A stretch of 38,274 nucleotides of DNA from Burkholderiales bacterium (GTDB taxonomy: Bacteria; Pseudomonadota; Gammaproteobacteria; Burkholderiales; Burkholderiaceae_C), in contig JACRAZ010000046.1 in assembly GCA_016213205.1 (NCBI GenBank), positions 1-38,274 of the forward strand, written 5' to 3'. The stretch's first letter is position 1. Each line of letters starts with the position of its first letter. Below are positions 1 to 7,519 of this stretch, piece after piece. The position numbers and the translations under genes are program-made. Below the pieces are notes generated by a model. It searched no databases, was not told where the DNA came from, and saw nothing but the letters and a program-made list of their open reading frames with translations.

Positions 1-144
1 CGCGGCGGCGGCCGGCGCCGGGGGCCGGGCCGCCGGTGCCTCGGCCGCGCGCGTGGCGGGGCTCAGGCTCAGGCCCGCCAGGGCCAGGGCACACCAGGGC
101 CGGTGCGGACGGTGCTGCGGCAGGGTTCGGGGCATGTGTTTCAT
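1..144 (-). CDS. N-terminus of an exported protein (truncated by window edge)
   Basis: An open frame starts at the ATG whose complement is CAT at 142-144 and runs off the left edge with no stop, giving 48 residues. The start is a textbook Sec signal peptide: MKHM, an Arg/His-rich n-region, the hydrophobic stretch WCALALAGLSLS, and a probable signal peptidase I site near ATRAA, then an Ala/Pro-rich mature N-terminus. It lies 103 nt downstream of egtD on the same strand and could be cotranscribed. An alternative ATG three codons later (133-135) would keep the signal peptide. Only the export signal can be read; function cannot be assigned. Confidence 0.6.
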   Translation of the reverse strand, partial: MKHMPRTLPQHRPHRPWCALALAGLSLSPATRAAEAPAARPPAPAAAA

Positions 145-247
145 GGCCGCCGCAGCCTACGGACCGTCGGTAAAGCCAGTGTGAAGACGCGGGCGAATTG
201 TGCCGGCCCCGCATCCGGTGGCTCAGGCGGTCGGCGCCGGCCGGTGG

Positions 248-1204
248 TCAGACCGGTGGCGCCGCCAGCCAGTGCACGCTGAACCATGCCGCGTCGTCGC
301 ACCACACCGCCTGCGGCTGCAGGCCGGCCTCGCGCGCGAGGCGCTGGAACCCCGGCACCGTGTACTTGCAGGAGTGCTCGGTGTGCAGGGCGTCGCCCTC
401 GTCGAACCCAAAGCGCTCGCCGCACACGAGCACCTGCTGCCGGCGCGCGCTGACCAGGTGCATCTCGATGCGCTGCGCGCGGGGGTCGTAGTGCGCATGG
501 TGGAAGTAGCCGTCCAGGTCGAAGCGCGCGCCCAGCTCGCGGTTGGCGCGCGCCAGCAGGTTCTTGTTGAACGCGGCGGTGACGCCGGCCGCATCGTTGT
601 AGGCGCGGTGCAGCACCGCCGGGTCCTTCACCAGGTCCACGCCGACCAGCAGGCCGCCCCCGGCCAGCGCCACCGCGCAGCGGCGCAGGAACTGCACCGC
701 CTCCTCGGGGGTGAAGTTGCCGATCGACGAGCCGGGAAAGAAGCCCACCCGGCGCCGCGCCCCGGGCGGTGGCTGCGGCAGCACCAGCTCGGCGCTGAAA
801 TCGGCCACCCAGGGCAGCACCACCAGGGCCGGCAGCTCGGCGGCCAGCGCACGCGCGTGGGCATGCAGGTGCTGGGCCGAGACATCAACCGGCACATAGC
901 GCGCCGGGCGCGCCAGCGCGGCCAGCAACAGGCGGATCTTGCGTTGGGCGCCGGCACCGAACTCCACCAGGTCGGCCGCGGGGCCGATGCACTCGGCCAT
1001 CTCGCGCGCATGGCGCTGCAACAGGCCGATCTCGGTGCGGGTGGGGTAGTACTCGGGCAGCGCGCAGATGCGCTCGAACAGCGCGGAGCCGGCCGCGTCG
1101 TAGAAGTACTTCGGCGGCACCGCGCGTGGCTGCCGGCGCAGGCCCTGGAGCAAGGCCTCGCCAAAGGGCTGCACGTACAGCGGGGCCTCGGCCGGTGCAT
1201 TCAT
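248..1204 (-). CDS. egtD: EgtD, L-histidine N-alpha-trimethyltransferase
   Basis: This 318-residue protein matches the EgtD (DUF2260) family, which uses three S-adenosylmethionine molecules to make hercynine from histidine, the first step of ergothioneine synthesis. Visible signatures are the N-terminal KYFYDAAGSALFERI block with the YYPTRTE segment, the SAM-binding EFGAGAQRK at about residues 81-88, PVDVSA at 105-110, FFPGSSIGNF at 155-164, and a C-terminal HTEHSCKY segment that fits the histidine-binding Glu/Ser pair. The ATG at 1204 overlaps the egtB stop as ATGA, so translation is coupled to egtB. An in-frame extension upstream lies inside egtB and was not used. No egtA, egtC or egtE is present in the window; the last C-S lyase step must come from elsewhere. 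Confidence 0.95.
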   Translation of the reverse strand: MNAPAEAPLYVQPFGEALLQGLRRQPRAVPPKYFYDAAGSALFERICALPEYYPTRTEIGLLQRHAREMAECIGPAADLVEFGAGAQRKIRLLLAALARPARYVPVDVSAQHLHAHARALAAELPALVVLPWVADFSAELVLPQPPPGARRRVGFFPGSSIGNFTPEEAVQFLRRCAVALAGGGLLVGVDLVKDPAVLHRAYNDAAGVTAAFNKNLLARANRELGARFDLDGYFHHAHYDPRAQRIEMHLVSARRQQVLVCGERFGFDEGDALHTEHSCKYTVPGFQRLAREAGLQPQAVWCDDAAWFSVHWLAAPPV

Positions 1205-2484
1205 GCGGCATCCCGCGCCAGGCGCAGCCCGCTGAACTGCCAGCGCGCCGCGGGCGGGAAGAAGTTGCGGTAGCTCGGCCGCGCGTGGCCGGGCGACGTG
1301 GCGCAGCTGCCGCCACGCAGCACCAGCTGGTTCACCATGAACTTGCCGTTGTACTCCGCTGCCGGGCCCGGCAGCGGGCGGAAGCCCGGGTAGGGCGCGT
1401 AGGCCGAGCGGGTCCATTGCCAGGCCTCGCCCGCTGGCGCGGCGCCGGGCTGGCAGGGCTGCATCCAGCCGGGGTCATAACGCAGATCCGGCGCGTCCGT
1501 GCCGGCCAACGCATGTTCGAGTTCACCCTCGGTTGGCAGCCGCGCGCCGGCCCAGGCCGCGCAGGCCGCCGCCTCGTAGGCCGAGAGGTGGCACACCGGC
1601 GCCTGCGGGTCGAAGGGCTGCGGCCCGTGCAGCGTGAACACCTGCGACGGGGCCGGGTCGCCAGGCGCACCGGGTTCGTCGAACAACCAGTAGGCCGGCG
1701 CCCGCCAGCCCTGGGCCTGCACCATGGCCCAGCCGTCGCTCAGCCACAGTTCGGGCCGGCGGTAGCCCCCATCGCGCATGAAGTCGAGGTACTCGCCGCA
1801 ACTCACCAGGCGCGTGGCCAGCGCATAGGGCGCCAGCCACACCGGATGGCGCGGCAGTTCGTTGTCGAAGGCAAAGCCGCCGCCGGCATGGCCCAGTGCC
1901 ACCAGGCCGCCGGCCTGCGGGCGCCACTGCACCGGCGACGGCCCGGCCGGCGCCCGCGCCGGGGCGGTGGCCGGGCGCCAGGCCGGGCGCAGCGGGTTCA
2001 GCGAGAACGCATGCTTCAGGTCGGTGAGCATCAGCTCCTGGTGCTGCTGCTCATGCTGCAAGCCCAGGCGCAGCACCGGCGCCGCCGCGGCCCAGGTGCT
2101 GGCGCCGGCCGATTGCACGAACTGGCGCAGTGCCTCATCCACATGGCGGCGGTAGCGCCACACCTCGGCCAGCGTGGGGCGGCTGAGCAGGCCGCGCATC
2201 GGGCGCGGGTGGCGCGGCCCCAGCGACTCGTAGTAGGAGTTGAAGAGTTCGAAGTAGCGTTCGTCGAAGGCCCGGTAGCCCGCCGCATGCGGCACCAGCA
2301 CCAGCGCCTCGAAGAACCAGCTGGTGTGCGCCAGGTGCCACTTGGTGGGGCTGGCGTCGGGCATGGACTGCAGCGCCTGGTCTTCGGGGTCCAGCCCCTC
2401 GGTGAGCGCGGCCGACAGCGCACGCACCGCGGCGCAGGACCGCAGCAGGGCTTCGCGCGACAGGTCGTCTTCGGTGGTGGACAT
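1201..2484 (-). CDS. egtB: EgtB, hercynine sulfoxide synthase (ergothioneine pathway)
   Basis: This 427-residue protein has the two-domain EgtB layout: an N-terminal DinB-like helical domain with iron ligands in KWHLAHTSWFFE (His50/His53) and the HX3HXE motif HEQQHQE (His144, His148), followed by a C-terminal formylglycine-generating-enzyme-like (SUMF/FGE) domain with LPTEGELEHAL, GEAWQWT and the terminal LRGGSC, RPSYRNFF, SGLRLAR blocks. EgtB is a non-haem iron oxygenase joining a thiol (cysteine or gamma-Glu-Cys) to hercynine with formation of a sulfoxide; which thiol is used here cannot be read. The ATG at 2484 is preceded by GGGAGGG about 11 nt upstream. A longer in-frame extension to about 2658 lacks EgtB-like sequence. 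It is coupled to egtD by a 4-nt overlap. Confidence 0.95.
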   Translation of the reverse strand: MSTTEDDLSREALLRSCAAVRALSAALTEGLDPEDQALQSMPDASPTKWHLAHTSWFFEALVLVPHAAGYRAFDERYFELFNSYYESLGPRHPRPMRGLLSRPTLAEVWRYRRHVDEALRQFVQSAGASTWAAAAPVLRLGLQHEQQHQELMLTDLKHAFSLNPLRPAWRPATAPARAPAGPSPVQWRPQAGGLVALGHAGGGFAFDNELPRHPVWLAPYALATRLVSCGEYLDFMRDGGYRRPELWLSDGWAMVQAQGWRAPAYWLFDEPGAPGDPAPSQVFTLHGPQPFDPQAPVCHLSAYEAAACAAWAGARLPTEGELEHALAGTDAPDLRYDPGWMQPCQPGAAPAGEAWQWTRSAYAPYPGFRPLPGPAAEYNGKFMVNQLVLRGGSCATSPGHARPSYRNFFPPAARWQFSGLRLARDAA

Positions 2485-2666
2485 GTCCGGCAGCACCCTC
2501 CCGTTCGGCGCAGCATGCCGGCACGGCGGGCTGCGCGGCAAGTCGGCAAACCGGACCCTTCGGCGCGCAGGGATACCGGCGCTGCCCGTGGCGGGCCCGT
2601 GCCTGAGCAGTCGGTGCCGGGCGCCTGTTCCTGACAGCGGGCGGGCCGCCGGGCGCACCGGCCGGG

Positions 2667-3638
2667 TCAGCGCCGCTCGACGATGGCCGGCAGCGCGGCC
2701 AGCAGCGGGCGCAGCCGCTCGGCGGCCTGGCCGGCCTCGTCGCGGCTGGCATAGGGCCCGGCCTGCACCCGGTGCAGGCTGCGCTCGTCGAAGATCGCCA
2801 GCAGCGGCGCCAGCCAGTCGGCCTGGGCCAGCAGCTGGCGCTGCAGTTCGGCCGCGCCGGTGCGCTGGCGGAAGGCGCCCAGTTGCAGCCAGAAGCCGCG
2901 CGGCGGCACCGCCGCCGGCGACGCGACAGGCCCCGCCGCTGCCGCCGGGGGCTCGGGCTCGGCGGCCACGCGGCGCGCGATGTCCGCGATGGGGTCGGCG
3001 CTGCCGCCTTCGATCGGCTGCGGCGCGGCGGCCAGCGCGGTGTCGCCCACCGGGCGGCGCCAGCTGCCGGTGCGGATGGCCTCGTGCGTGATGCGCTCGA
3101 GCTCGACCGTGGCCACGCCGCCCAGCAGCCCCAGCTTCAGCGCCGCGGTGTAGCTCAGGTCGACGATGCGGTCCGAGTGGAACGGCCCGCGGTCGTTCAC
3201 CCGCACCACCACCTCGCGGCCGTTGGCCGGGTTGCGCACCCGGGCGTAGCTTGGCAGCGGCAGGGTCTTGTGCGCGGCTGTCATCGCATACATGTCGTAG
3301 GGTTCGCCGCTGGCGGTGGGCCGGCCATGGAACTTGCGGCCGTACCAGGACGCCAGGCCACGCTCGACAACCGGCGGATCACCCGCCAGCGGCGCGTACC
3401 ACTGGCCCAGCACCTCGTAGGGCTTGTTCGGACCACCAGCGCGCACGGGCTCGATGCGGGGCTGGGCGTCGGGCACCAGGTGCAGGTCGGCCGGCGGGTT
3501 GGCCTCGGGGCCATCACGGTCGGGGGCAGCGGGTGCGGGGCGCGCGGGCCGCGCGGGCGACGATGGCGCCGGCGGCCGGCCCGCGCAGGCGGCGAGCAGG
3601 GCCAATGCAACGAGCGCGACAAGGCGCCGCAGGGGCAT
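2667..3638 (-). CDS. rlpA: RlpA, septal ring lytic transglycosylase lipoprotein with SPOR domain
   Basis: RlpA cleaves naked (peptide-free) glycan strands at the division septum. The 323-residue product begins MPLRRLVALVALALLAAC, a type II signal peptide with lipobox LAAC and lipidated Cys18. After a Pro/Ala linker comes the double-psi beta-barrel: GLASWYG (95-100), GEPYDMYAMTAAHKTLP (111-127) and VVVRVNDRGPF (143-153). Glu112, His123 and Asp149 fit the family's catalytic positions. Residues from about 245 to the end form a SPOR peptidoglycan-binding domain (FWLQLGAF ... VQAGPYASRDEA). The ATG at 3638 has no Shine-Dalgarno sequence: it follows the tRNA-Arg gene by only 12 nt, most of which is a run of eight C. 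A TTG at 3665 is also in frame but lies inside the tRNA. Confidence 0.92.
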   Translation of the reverse strand: MPLRRLVALVALALLAACAGRPPAPSSPARPARPAPAAPDRDGPEANPPADLHLVPDAQPRIEPVRAGGPNKPYEVLGQWYAPLAGDPPVVERGLASWYGRKFHGRPTASGEPYDMYAMTAAHKTLPLPSYARVRNPANGREVVVRVNDRGPFHSDRIVDLSYTAALKLGLLGGVATVELERITHEAIRTGSWRRPVGDTALAAAPQPIEGGSADPIADIARRVAAEPEPPAAAAGPVASPAAVPPRGFWLQLGAFRQRTGAAELQRQLLAQADWLAPLLAIFDERSLHRVQAGPYASRDEAGQAAERLRPLLAALPAIVERR

Positions 3639-3650
3639 CAGGGGGGGGTG

Positions 3651-3725
3651 TGGCGCGACCGGCAAGAATCGAACTTGCGACTAGGCCTTCGGAGGGCCCA
3701 ATGATATCCACTTCACCACGGTCGC
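3651..3725 (-). tRNA. tRNA-Arg (anticodon CCG)
   Basis: Folded by hand on the minus strand: acceptor GCGACCG pairs with CGGTCGC, followed by a discriminator G and an encoded CCA (complement of 3651-3653). The D stem is GTGA/TCAT, the anticodon stem GGGCC/GGCCT with loop CTCCGAA (anticodon CCG, reading CGG arginine codons), the variable loop AGTC, and the T stem GCAAG/CTTGC with loop TTCGATT. Total 75 nt. It is followed on the same strand by rlpA and faces the divergent cytochrome gene. Confidence 0.96.
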
Positions 3726-3796
3726 CGTGCGGGAGTGCAGGGGCGCATTCTAGTCCAAGCAGCTGCCGTAGCCCCGGGGTGGCAAGGGTGGCTCGC

Positions 3797-3802
3797 TATA
3801 AT
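3797..3802 (+). promoter_or_regulatory. -10-like TATAAT upstream of cytochrome c gene
   Basis: A perfect sigma-70 -10 hexamer TATAAT lies 66 nt before the cytochrome ATG in an otherwise GC-rich stretch. I see no good -35 hexamer 16-18 nt upstream, so the promoter is inferred from the -10 element alone. Confidence 0.5.
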
Positions 3803-3868
3803 CGACCGGTTTTGCTCGGAGCCGCCCCTTTTTCAAGCACCGAGGCCCGGAACAATCTCGAGGATCCC

Positions 3869-4423
3869 ATGAGCGACGCCCAGCACACCGAACACGAAGT
3901 CCACGAAGGCCCGATCAAGACCCCGAAGCAGCTGATTGCCACCGTGGTGGCCGCCTTCGTGGTGCCGGTGATCGTGATCATCCTGCTCACCAACTACGTG
4001 GCCTTCGACAAGAAGCAAGGCGCCGGCAGCGAGGGCATGGGCGCCGAAGCGGTGGCACGCCGCATCCAGCCGGTGGGCAGCATCGAGATCAAGGACGCCA
4101 ACGACGCCTCGGCCCTGAAGACGGGCGAGCAGGTGTTCCAGGCCCAGTGCGCGGCCTGCCACAACACCGGCGCCGCCGGCGCCCCGAAGTTCGGCGACGA
4201 GGCCGCCTGGGCCCCGCGCATCAAGACCGGCTACGAGGCCATGCTGGGCTCGGCGCTCAAGGGCAAGGGCAACATGGGCGCCCAGGGCGGCGGCGACTTC
4301 AGCGAGCTGGAAATCGGCCGTGCCGTGGTGTACATGGCCAACAAGGCCGGCGGCAAGCTCGACGAGCCCAAGGCCCCGGCCGCCGCTGCCAGCGGCGCCG
4401 CCGCCGCCAGCGCCGCGAAGTAA
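3869..4423 (+). CDS. Membrane-anchored class I cytochrome c (cytochrome c5 type)
   Basis: The 184-residue protein has a cytoplasmic N-terminus, one transmembrane helix (about residues 22-43, QLIATVVAAFVVPVIVIILL) and a periplasmic haem domain. The haem c attachment motif is CAACH (Cys94, Cys97, His98), and Met136 in GKGNMGAQGG is the likely distal ligand. The short C-terminal domain with MLGSALKGKGNMGAQGG and EIGRAVVYMANKAGG is typical of c5-type cytochromes that shuttle electrons to terminal oxidases. The tail is a low-complexity Ala-rich segment (AAAASGAAAASAAK). It is a single-gene unit: a TATAAT element lies upstream and a rho-independent terminator follows 17 nt after the stop. Specific redox partners cannot be read from the sequence. 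Confidence 0.9.
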   Translation: MSDAQHTEHEVHEGPIKTPKQLIATVVAAFVVPVIVIILLTNYVAFDKKQGAGSEGMGAEAVARRIQPVGSIEIKDANDASALKTGEQVFQAQCAACHNTGAAGAPKFGDEAAWAPRIKTGYEAMLGSALKGKGNMGAQGGGDFSELEIGRAVVYMANKAGGKLDEPKAPAAAASGAAAASAAK

Positions 4424-4439
4424 GCGCGCGCCCCCGGAC

Positions 4440-4466
4440 AAGCCGGCCCGCGAGGCCGGCTTTTTC
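4440..4466 (+). terminator. Rho-independent terminator of cytochrome c gene
   Basis: AAGCCGGC (4440-4447) pairs perfectly with GCCGGCTT (4455-4462) across a 7-nt loop, followed directly by a T tract (4461-4465). It is the only classical hairpin-plus-U-run terminator I see in the window. Confidence 0.9.
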
Positions 4467-4545
4467 TTGCCCGCACGCGGCCGGGCTGCATCCGGTTCGC
4501 GCCATGCCGCGTAGAGCGCATGGCACGGGGTCGTTCGCCCCGGGG

Positions 4546-5076
4546 TCAGGAGCCGGGTTGCGGATCGAGCACAAAACCGAAGCGGGCAGGCGCATCGCGC
4601 GAGGCCATGTCGCCAGGCGACCAATGGCCGGCTTCGATGGCCTGGACCGCGTCGCCCATGTCCGCGCTGTGCACCAGGCCGAAGCCCAGCGTGGTGGCGA
4701 GGAACAGGCGCCCCTGCTCGTCGAGCCAGCTGTGCTGCACGGTGGCGGGCTGCCCGGTGTGGCTGCTCACCCGGGCCTGGCCATCGTGCCAGTGCACGCG
4801 CCAGACCCAGGGCGCGACCTCGAGCTGCACGTACACCCGCTGCGGCCCGTTCTGGAAGTACCAGCAGCCCGCGGCATCGGCCGCGTAGTTGCGCGCGATG
4901 AAGTCACGCAGCTTGGTGTGCTCGATGCGGCTGCCCTTGATGCGCGGGAAGGGGCCGGCGTGCTGCGCGGCCTCGTCGCGCAGGTACCAGTCGCCCCGCG
5001 CATCGAGCGCGAGCCAGCCATGGCAGTGCGGTACGTTGGGCCACTTCTTCAGCGCGGCCAAGACGATGTCGTCCAT
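4546..5076 (-). CDS. Conserved uncharacterised protein, DUF-type
   Basis: A 176-residue soluble protein starting MDDIVLAALKKWPNVPHCHGWLALDARG. I recognise it as a conserved Burkholderiales protein of unknown function that begins with this Lys-Trp-Pro-Asn-Val-Pro motif and has a central FQNGPQRVYVQLE block, but I cannot give a family number with confidence. There is no signal peptide, membrane segment or metal motif; the sequence is rich in Trp and looks like a beta-rich fold. A GTG two codons upstream (5082) is an alternative start. It ends a minus-strand run after the YheT-type hydrolase, separated by a GC-rich repeat element (5100-5151). Confidence 0.75.
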   Translation of the reverse strand: MDDIVLAALKKWPNVPHCHGWLALDARGDWYLRDEAAQHAGPFPRIKGSRIEHTKLRDFIARNYAADAAGCWYFQNGPQRVYVQLEVAPWVWRVHWHDGQARVSSHTGQPATVQHSWLDEQGRLFLATTLGFGLVHSADMGDAVQAIEAGHWSPGDMASRDAPARFGFVLDPQPGS

Positions 5077-5099
5077 CAGCACCGCCCGGCCGTTCCGAA

Positions 5100-5151
5100 G
5101 GTGCTGTGCTCCCCCTCGGGGGGGTGCGAACGGAGTGAGCTGGGGGGCACC
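5100..5151. repeat. GC-rich imperfect palindrome, dispersed-element type
   Basis: The ends GGTGC (5100-5104) and GCACC (5147-5151) are complementary, and internal CCCCC (5110-5115 area) faces GGGGG (5142-5147). The centre contains TCGGGGGGGTGCGAACGG and GAGTGAGC. The pattern CCCCCTC-GGGGG-GCGAA-GGGGG recurs, diverged, at 14521-14555 and, in shortened form, at 11110-11140 and 31408-31440. It fills the gap between two minus-strand genes and has no open frame. Confidence 0.5.
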
Positions 5152-5169
5152 ATTGCCGTGAACCTTAGC

Positions 5170-6138
5170 TCATGTGCTGCGCTGCAGCCACTGCAGCACC
5201 GCCTCCGGCATGGTGAGCACGTGGCCGGGGAAGCGGCCGCCGGGAAAGCCGACGTGGCCGCCATGCCGCGGCTGCCACAGCGTGACATGGCGGCCCGCGC
5301 TGCCCGGCCGCGGCAGGCTGGCGGCCGGCACGAAGGGGTCGTTGCGGGCATTGAGCACCAGGGCCGGGATGCGAATGCGCTGCAGGTGCGGCTTGGCCGA
5401 GGCGCGCATCCAGTAGTCGTCGGTGCCCCGAAACCCGTGCAGCGGCGCGGTGAACACGTCGTCGAATTCGTACAAGCTGCGGGCGGCCAGCAGGCGTTCG
5501 CGGCTGAACAGGCCCGGGTGCTGCGCCAGCTTGGCCAGCGCCTTGGGCTTCATCGTGCGCAGGAACATGCGCGCATACACCTGGCGGTTGAAGCCGCGGT
5601 CGATGGCCCGGCCGCCGGCGGCCAGGTCGATCGGCGAGCTCACGGCGGCCAGCGCCGCCACCGTGCGGGCTGCCGTGTCGCCCGCCTCTTCGGCCCAGCG
5701 CAGCAGCGCATTGCCGCCCAGCGAGACGCCCACCGCGCGCAGTGGCTGCGTGCGACCCGCGCGCAGACGCTCGAGGATCCAGCCGATCTCCTCGAAATCG
5801 CCCGAGTGGTAGGCCCGTGGTGCGTGGTTCAGCTCGCCCGAACAGCCGCGGAAGTGCGGCACCGCGAAGGCCCAGCCGGCCTCGCGCGCCAGGTGCGCGA
5901 AGGCCCGTGCGTAGTGGCTCTGCGACGAGCCCTCGAGGCCGTGGAACAGCACCAGCATCGGCGCCGCGGGCGTGGGGCCGTCGGCGAAATCGACGTCGAT
6001 GAAGTCACCGTCGGGTGTGGCCCAGCGTTCGCGCCGCAGCCTGGGCGGCACACCGGGGTGGCGGCGTGAGAACAGCGCCGGCCAGATCGTCTGCGCGTTG
6101 CCGCCGGGCAGCCACCAGGGCGCAGCAAAGCCTTCCAT
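5170..6138 (-). CDS. YheT-family alpha/beta hydrolase
   Basis: A 322-residue protein of the YheT/ABHD1-3 (UPF0017) branch of alpha/beta hydrolases, usually predicted carboxylesterases or short-chain acyl hydrolases. Signatures: WWLPGGNAQTIWPALF near the N-terminus, the oxyanion loop LFHGLEGSSQSHYAR, PHFRGCSGE, the nucleophile elbow GVSLGGN (Ser about 139), the acid in LNARNDPFVP, and the histidine in PRHGGHVGF. The family fold is intact and of usual length. The ATG at 6138 is preceded three codons earlier by an in-frame GTG (6147) only 2 nt after the preceding gene's stop, so a 325-residue form is also possible. It probably belongs to a purU-led operon. Confidence 0.88.
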   Translation of the reverse strand: MEGFAAPWWLPGGNAQTIWPALFSRRHPGVPPRLRRERWATPDGDFIDVDFADGPTPAAPMLVLFHGLEGSSQSHYARAFAHLAREAGWAFAVPHFRGCSGELNHAPRAYHSGDFEEIGWILERLRAGRTQPLRAVGVSLGGNALLRWAEEAGDTAARTVAALAAVSSPIDLAAGGRAIDRGFNRQVYARMFLRTMKPKALAKLAQHPGLFSRERLLAARSLYEFDDVFTAPLHGFRGTDDYWMRASAKPHLQRIRIPALVLNARNDPFVPAASLPRPGSAGRHVTLWQPRHGGHVGFPGGRFPGHVLTMPEAVLQWLQRST

Positions 6139-6149
6139 CGGCGCCACGC

Positions 6150-6599
6150 TCAGTGCAGGACCGACGGCGCCTCGGTGATCTGCACCGGCTCGCCGGCACT
6201 GCCCGGGCTGGCATGGTGGGCCACGATGCGCCAGCCCTGGGTGGTGCGGTGATAGACGTTGGTGGCCACCACGAAGGCCGTGCGCAGCCCCTCGGCGGTG
6301 GCGATCTCGATGCGCTCGACCAGGTTGTGCATGGCCGCGTCGATCAGCTGCACGCGGTGCACCTGCTCGGGGTGGGCATTGATGCGGCCGGTGGCGAACA
6401 TCGCCTCGAAGGCGGCGCGCACGGCGCCCGGCCCCACCATGCGCGGGCCGCCGGGGTGCACGCAGACGATCTCGTCGTCATCGGACCACAGCGCCATCAG
6501 GCGTTCCAGGTTGCCTTCGCGCAGGGCCTCGTAGAACTGGGTCTCCACCTCGTCGGGCGTGGCCATCAGGTGGGCGGTCTGTGGCTTGGTGCGCGGCAT
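6150..6599 (-). CDS. NTF2-like / SnoaL-type small protein
   Basis: A 149-residue protein with the NTF2-like alpha+beta cone signature: ETQFYEALREGNLERLMALWSDD, then VCVHPGGPRMVGPGAVRAAFEAMF, and a closing NVYHRTTQGWRIVAHHASP strand. This matches the YybH/SnoaL-type ketosteroid-isomerase-like families, which include small-molecule-binding proteins and enzymes; the substrate is unknown. The ATG at 6599 is 9 nt downstream of the purU stop; a second ATG at 6566 (MATPDEVETQF) aligns better with the usual start of this family and would drop 11 residues. Position between purU and the YheT hydrolase suggests cotranscription. Confidence 0.82.
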   Translation of the reverse strand: MPRTKPQTAHLMATPDEVETQFYEALREGNLERLMALWSDDDEIVCVHPGGPRMVGPGAVRAAFEAMFATGRINAHPEQVHRVQLIDAAMHNLVERIEIATAEGLRTAFVVATNVYHRTTQGWRIVAHHASPGSAGEPVQITEAPSVLH

Positions 6600-6608
6600 G
6601 GCGGCAGG

Positions 6609-7493
6609 TTAGCGGAACACCACCGTCTTGTGGCCGTTCATCAGCACGCGGTGCTCCACATGCCAGCGCACCGCGCGGGCCAGCACCACGCTCTCGACAT
6701 CACGCCCCACCGCGGTGATCTCCTCGGCCGAGAGCGAGTGGTCCACGCGCTCCACGTCCTGCTCGATGATCGGGCCCTCGTCGAGCTCGGCGGTCACGTA
6801 GTGGGCGGTGGCACCGATCAGCTTCACGCCGCGGGCGTGGGCCTGGTAGTAGGGCTTGGCGCCCTTGAAGCTGGGCAGGAAGCTGTGGTGGATGTTGATC
6901 GCGCGGCCCTTGAGCGCGGCACAGAACTCGGGGCTGAGGATCTGCATGTAGCGCGCCAGCACCACCAGGTCGATGCGCTCGGCCTCCACCAGCGCCTCCA
7001 CCTGCTGCTCCTGTGCGCGCTTGGTGGCCGCATCGCTGCCGCCCACCAGCGGCAGGTGGTGGAAGGCGATGCCGTAGCTGGCCGCCAGGGCCTCGTAGGT
7101 GCGGTGGTTCGAGACGATGGCGCGGATGTCCACGTCGAGCTGGCCGGTGCGGGTGCGGAACAGCAGGTCGTTCAGGCAGTGGCCGTGCTGGCTGACCATC
7201 ACCACCAGCCGTGGCCGGCGCGCCAGCGCGTGGATGCGCGCATCCATCTGGAACTGGCCGCGCACATGGGCGAACAGGTTCTCGAGCATCGCCACGTCGG
7301 CCAGGTGCGGCGGCGCGGCGAAATGCACCCGCATGAAGAACAGGTTCGTGGCCGCCTCGCCCTCGACATCGCCGAACTGCTGCGAATCGATGATGTTGCA
7401 GCCGGCCTGGAACAGCAGGCCCGAGACGGCGTACACAATGCCGGTCTGGTCGCGGCAGGACAGGGTGAGGACGAATTCTTGTTCGCGCGGCAT
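6609..7493 (-). CDS. purU: PurU, formyltetrahydrofolate deformylase
   Basis: PurU hydrolyses 10-formyl-THF to formate and THF, balancing the one-carbon pool and feeding formate to purine synthesis. The 294-residue product has an N-terminal ACT-like regulatory domain (FVLTLSCRDQTGIVYAVSGLL) and a formyltransferase catalytic domain. Catalytic Asn200 and His202 lie in AINIHHSFLPSF and Asp238 in HYVTAELDEGPI; FKGAKPYYQA follows. ATG 7493 is chosen because the sequence MPREQEFVLTLSC fits the family. Only 26 nt separate this start codon from the divergent ECF sigma gene, so at least one of the two promoters must lie inside the other coding sequence. Confidence 0.96.
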   Translation of the reverse strand: MPREQEFVLTLSCRDQTGIVYAVSGLLFQAGCNIIDSQQFGDVEGEAATNLFFMRVHFAAPPHLADVAMLENLFAHVRGQFQMDARIHALARRPRLVVMVSQHGHCLNDLLFRTRTGQLDVDIRAIVSNHRTYEALAASYGIAFHHLPLVGGSDAATKRAQEQQVEALVEAERIDLVVLARYMQILSPEFCAALKGRAINIHHSFLPSFKGAKPYYQAHARGVKLIGATAHYVTAELDEGPIIEQDVERVDHSLSAEEITAVGRDVESVVLARAVRWHVEHRVLMNGHKTVVFR

Positions 7494-7519
7494 AAGCCGG
7501 GCATTGTAGGCAGGCACGC

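Noticed and set aside
3641..3648. Homopolymer G8 as a phase-variation switch
   Set aside because: It lies outside the rlpA reading frame and short G/C runs are common in this GC-rich DNA; kept only as an unusual leader observation.
3251..3868. In-frame N-terminal extension of the cytochrome c across the tRNA and rlpA
   Set aside because: It would translate through a tRNA gene; TATAAT at 3797 and the ATG at 3869 mark the true unit.
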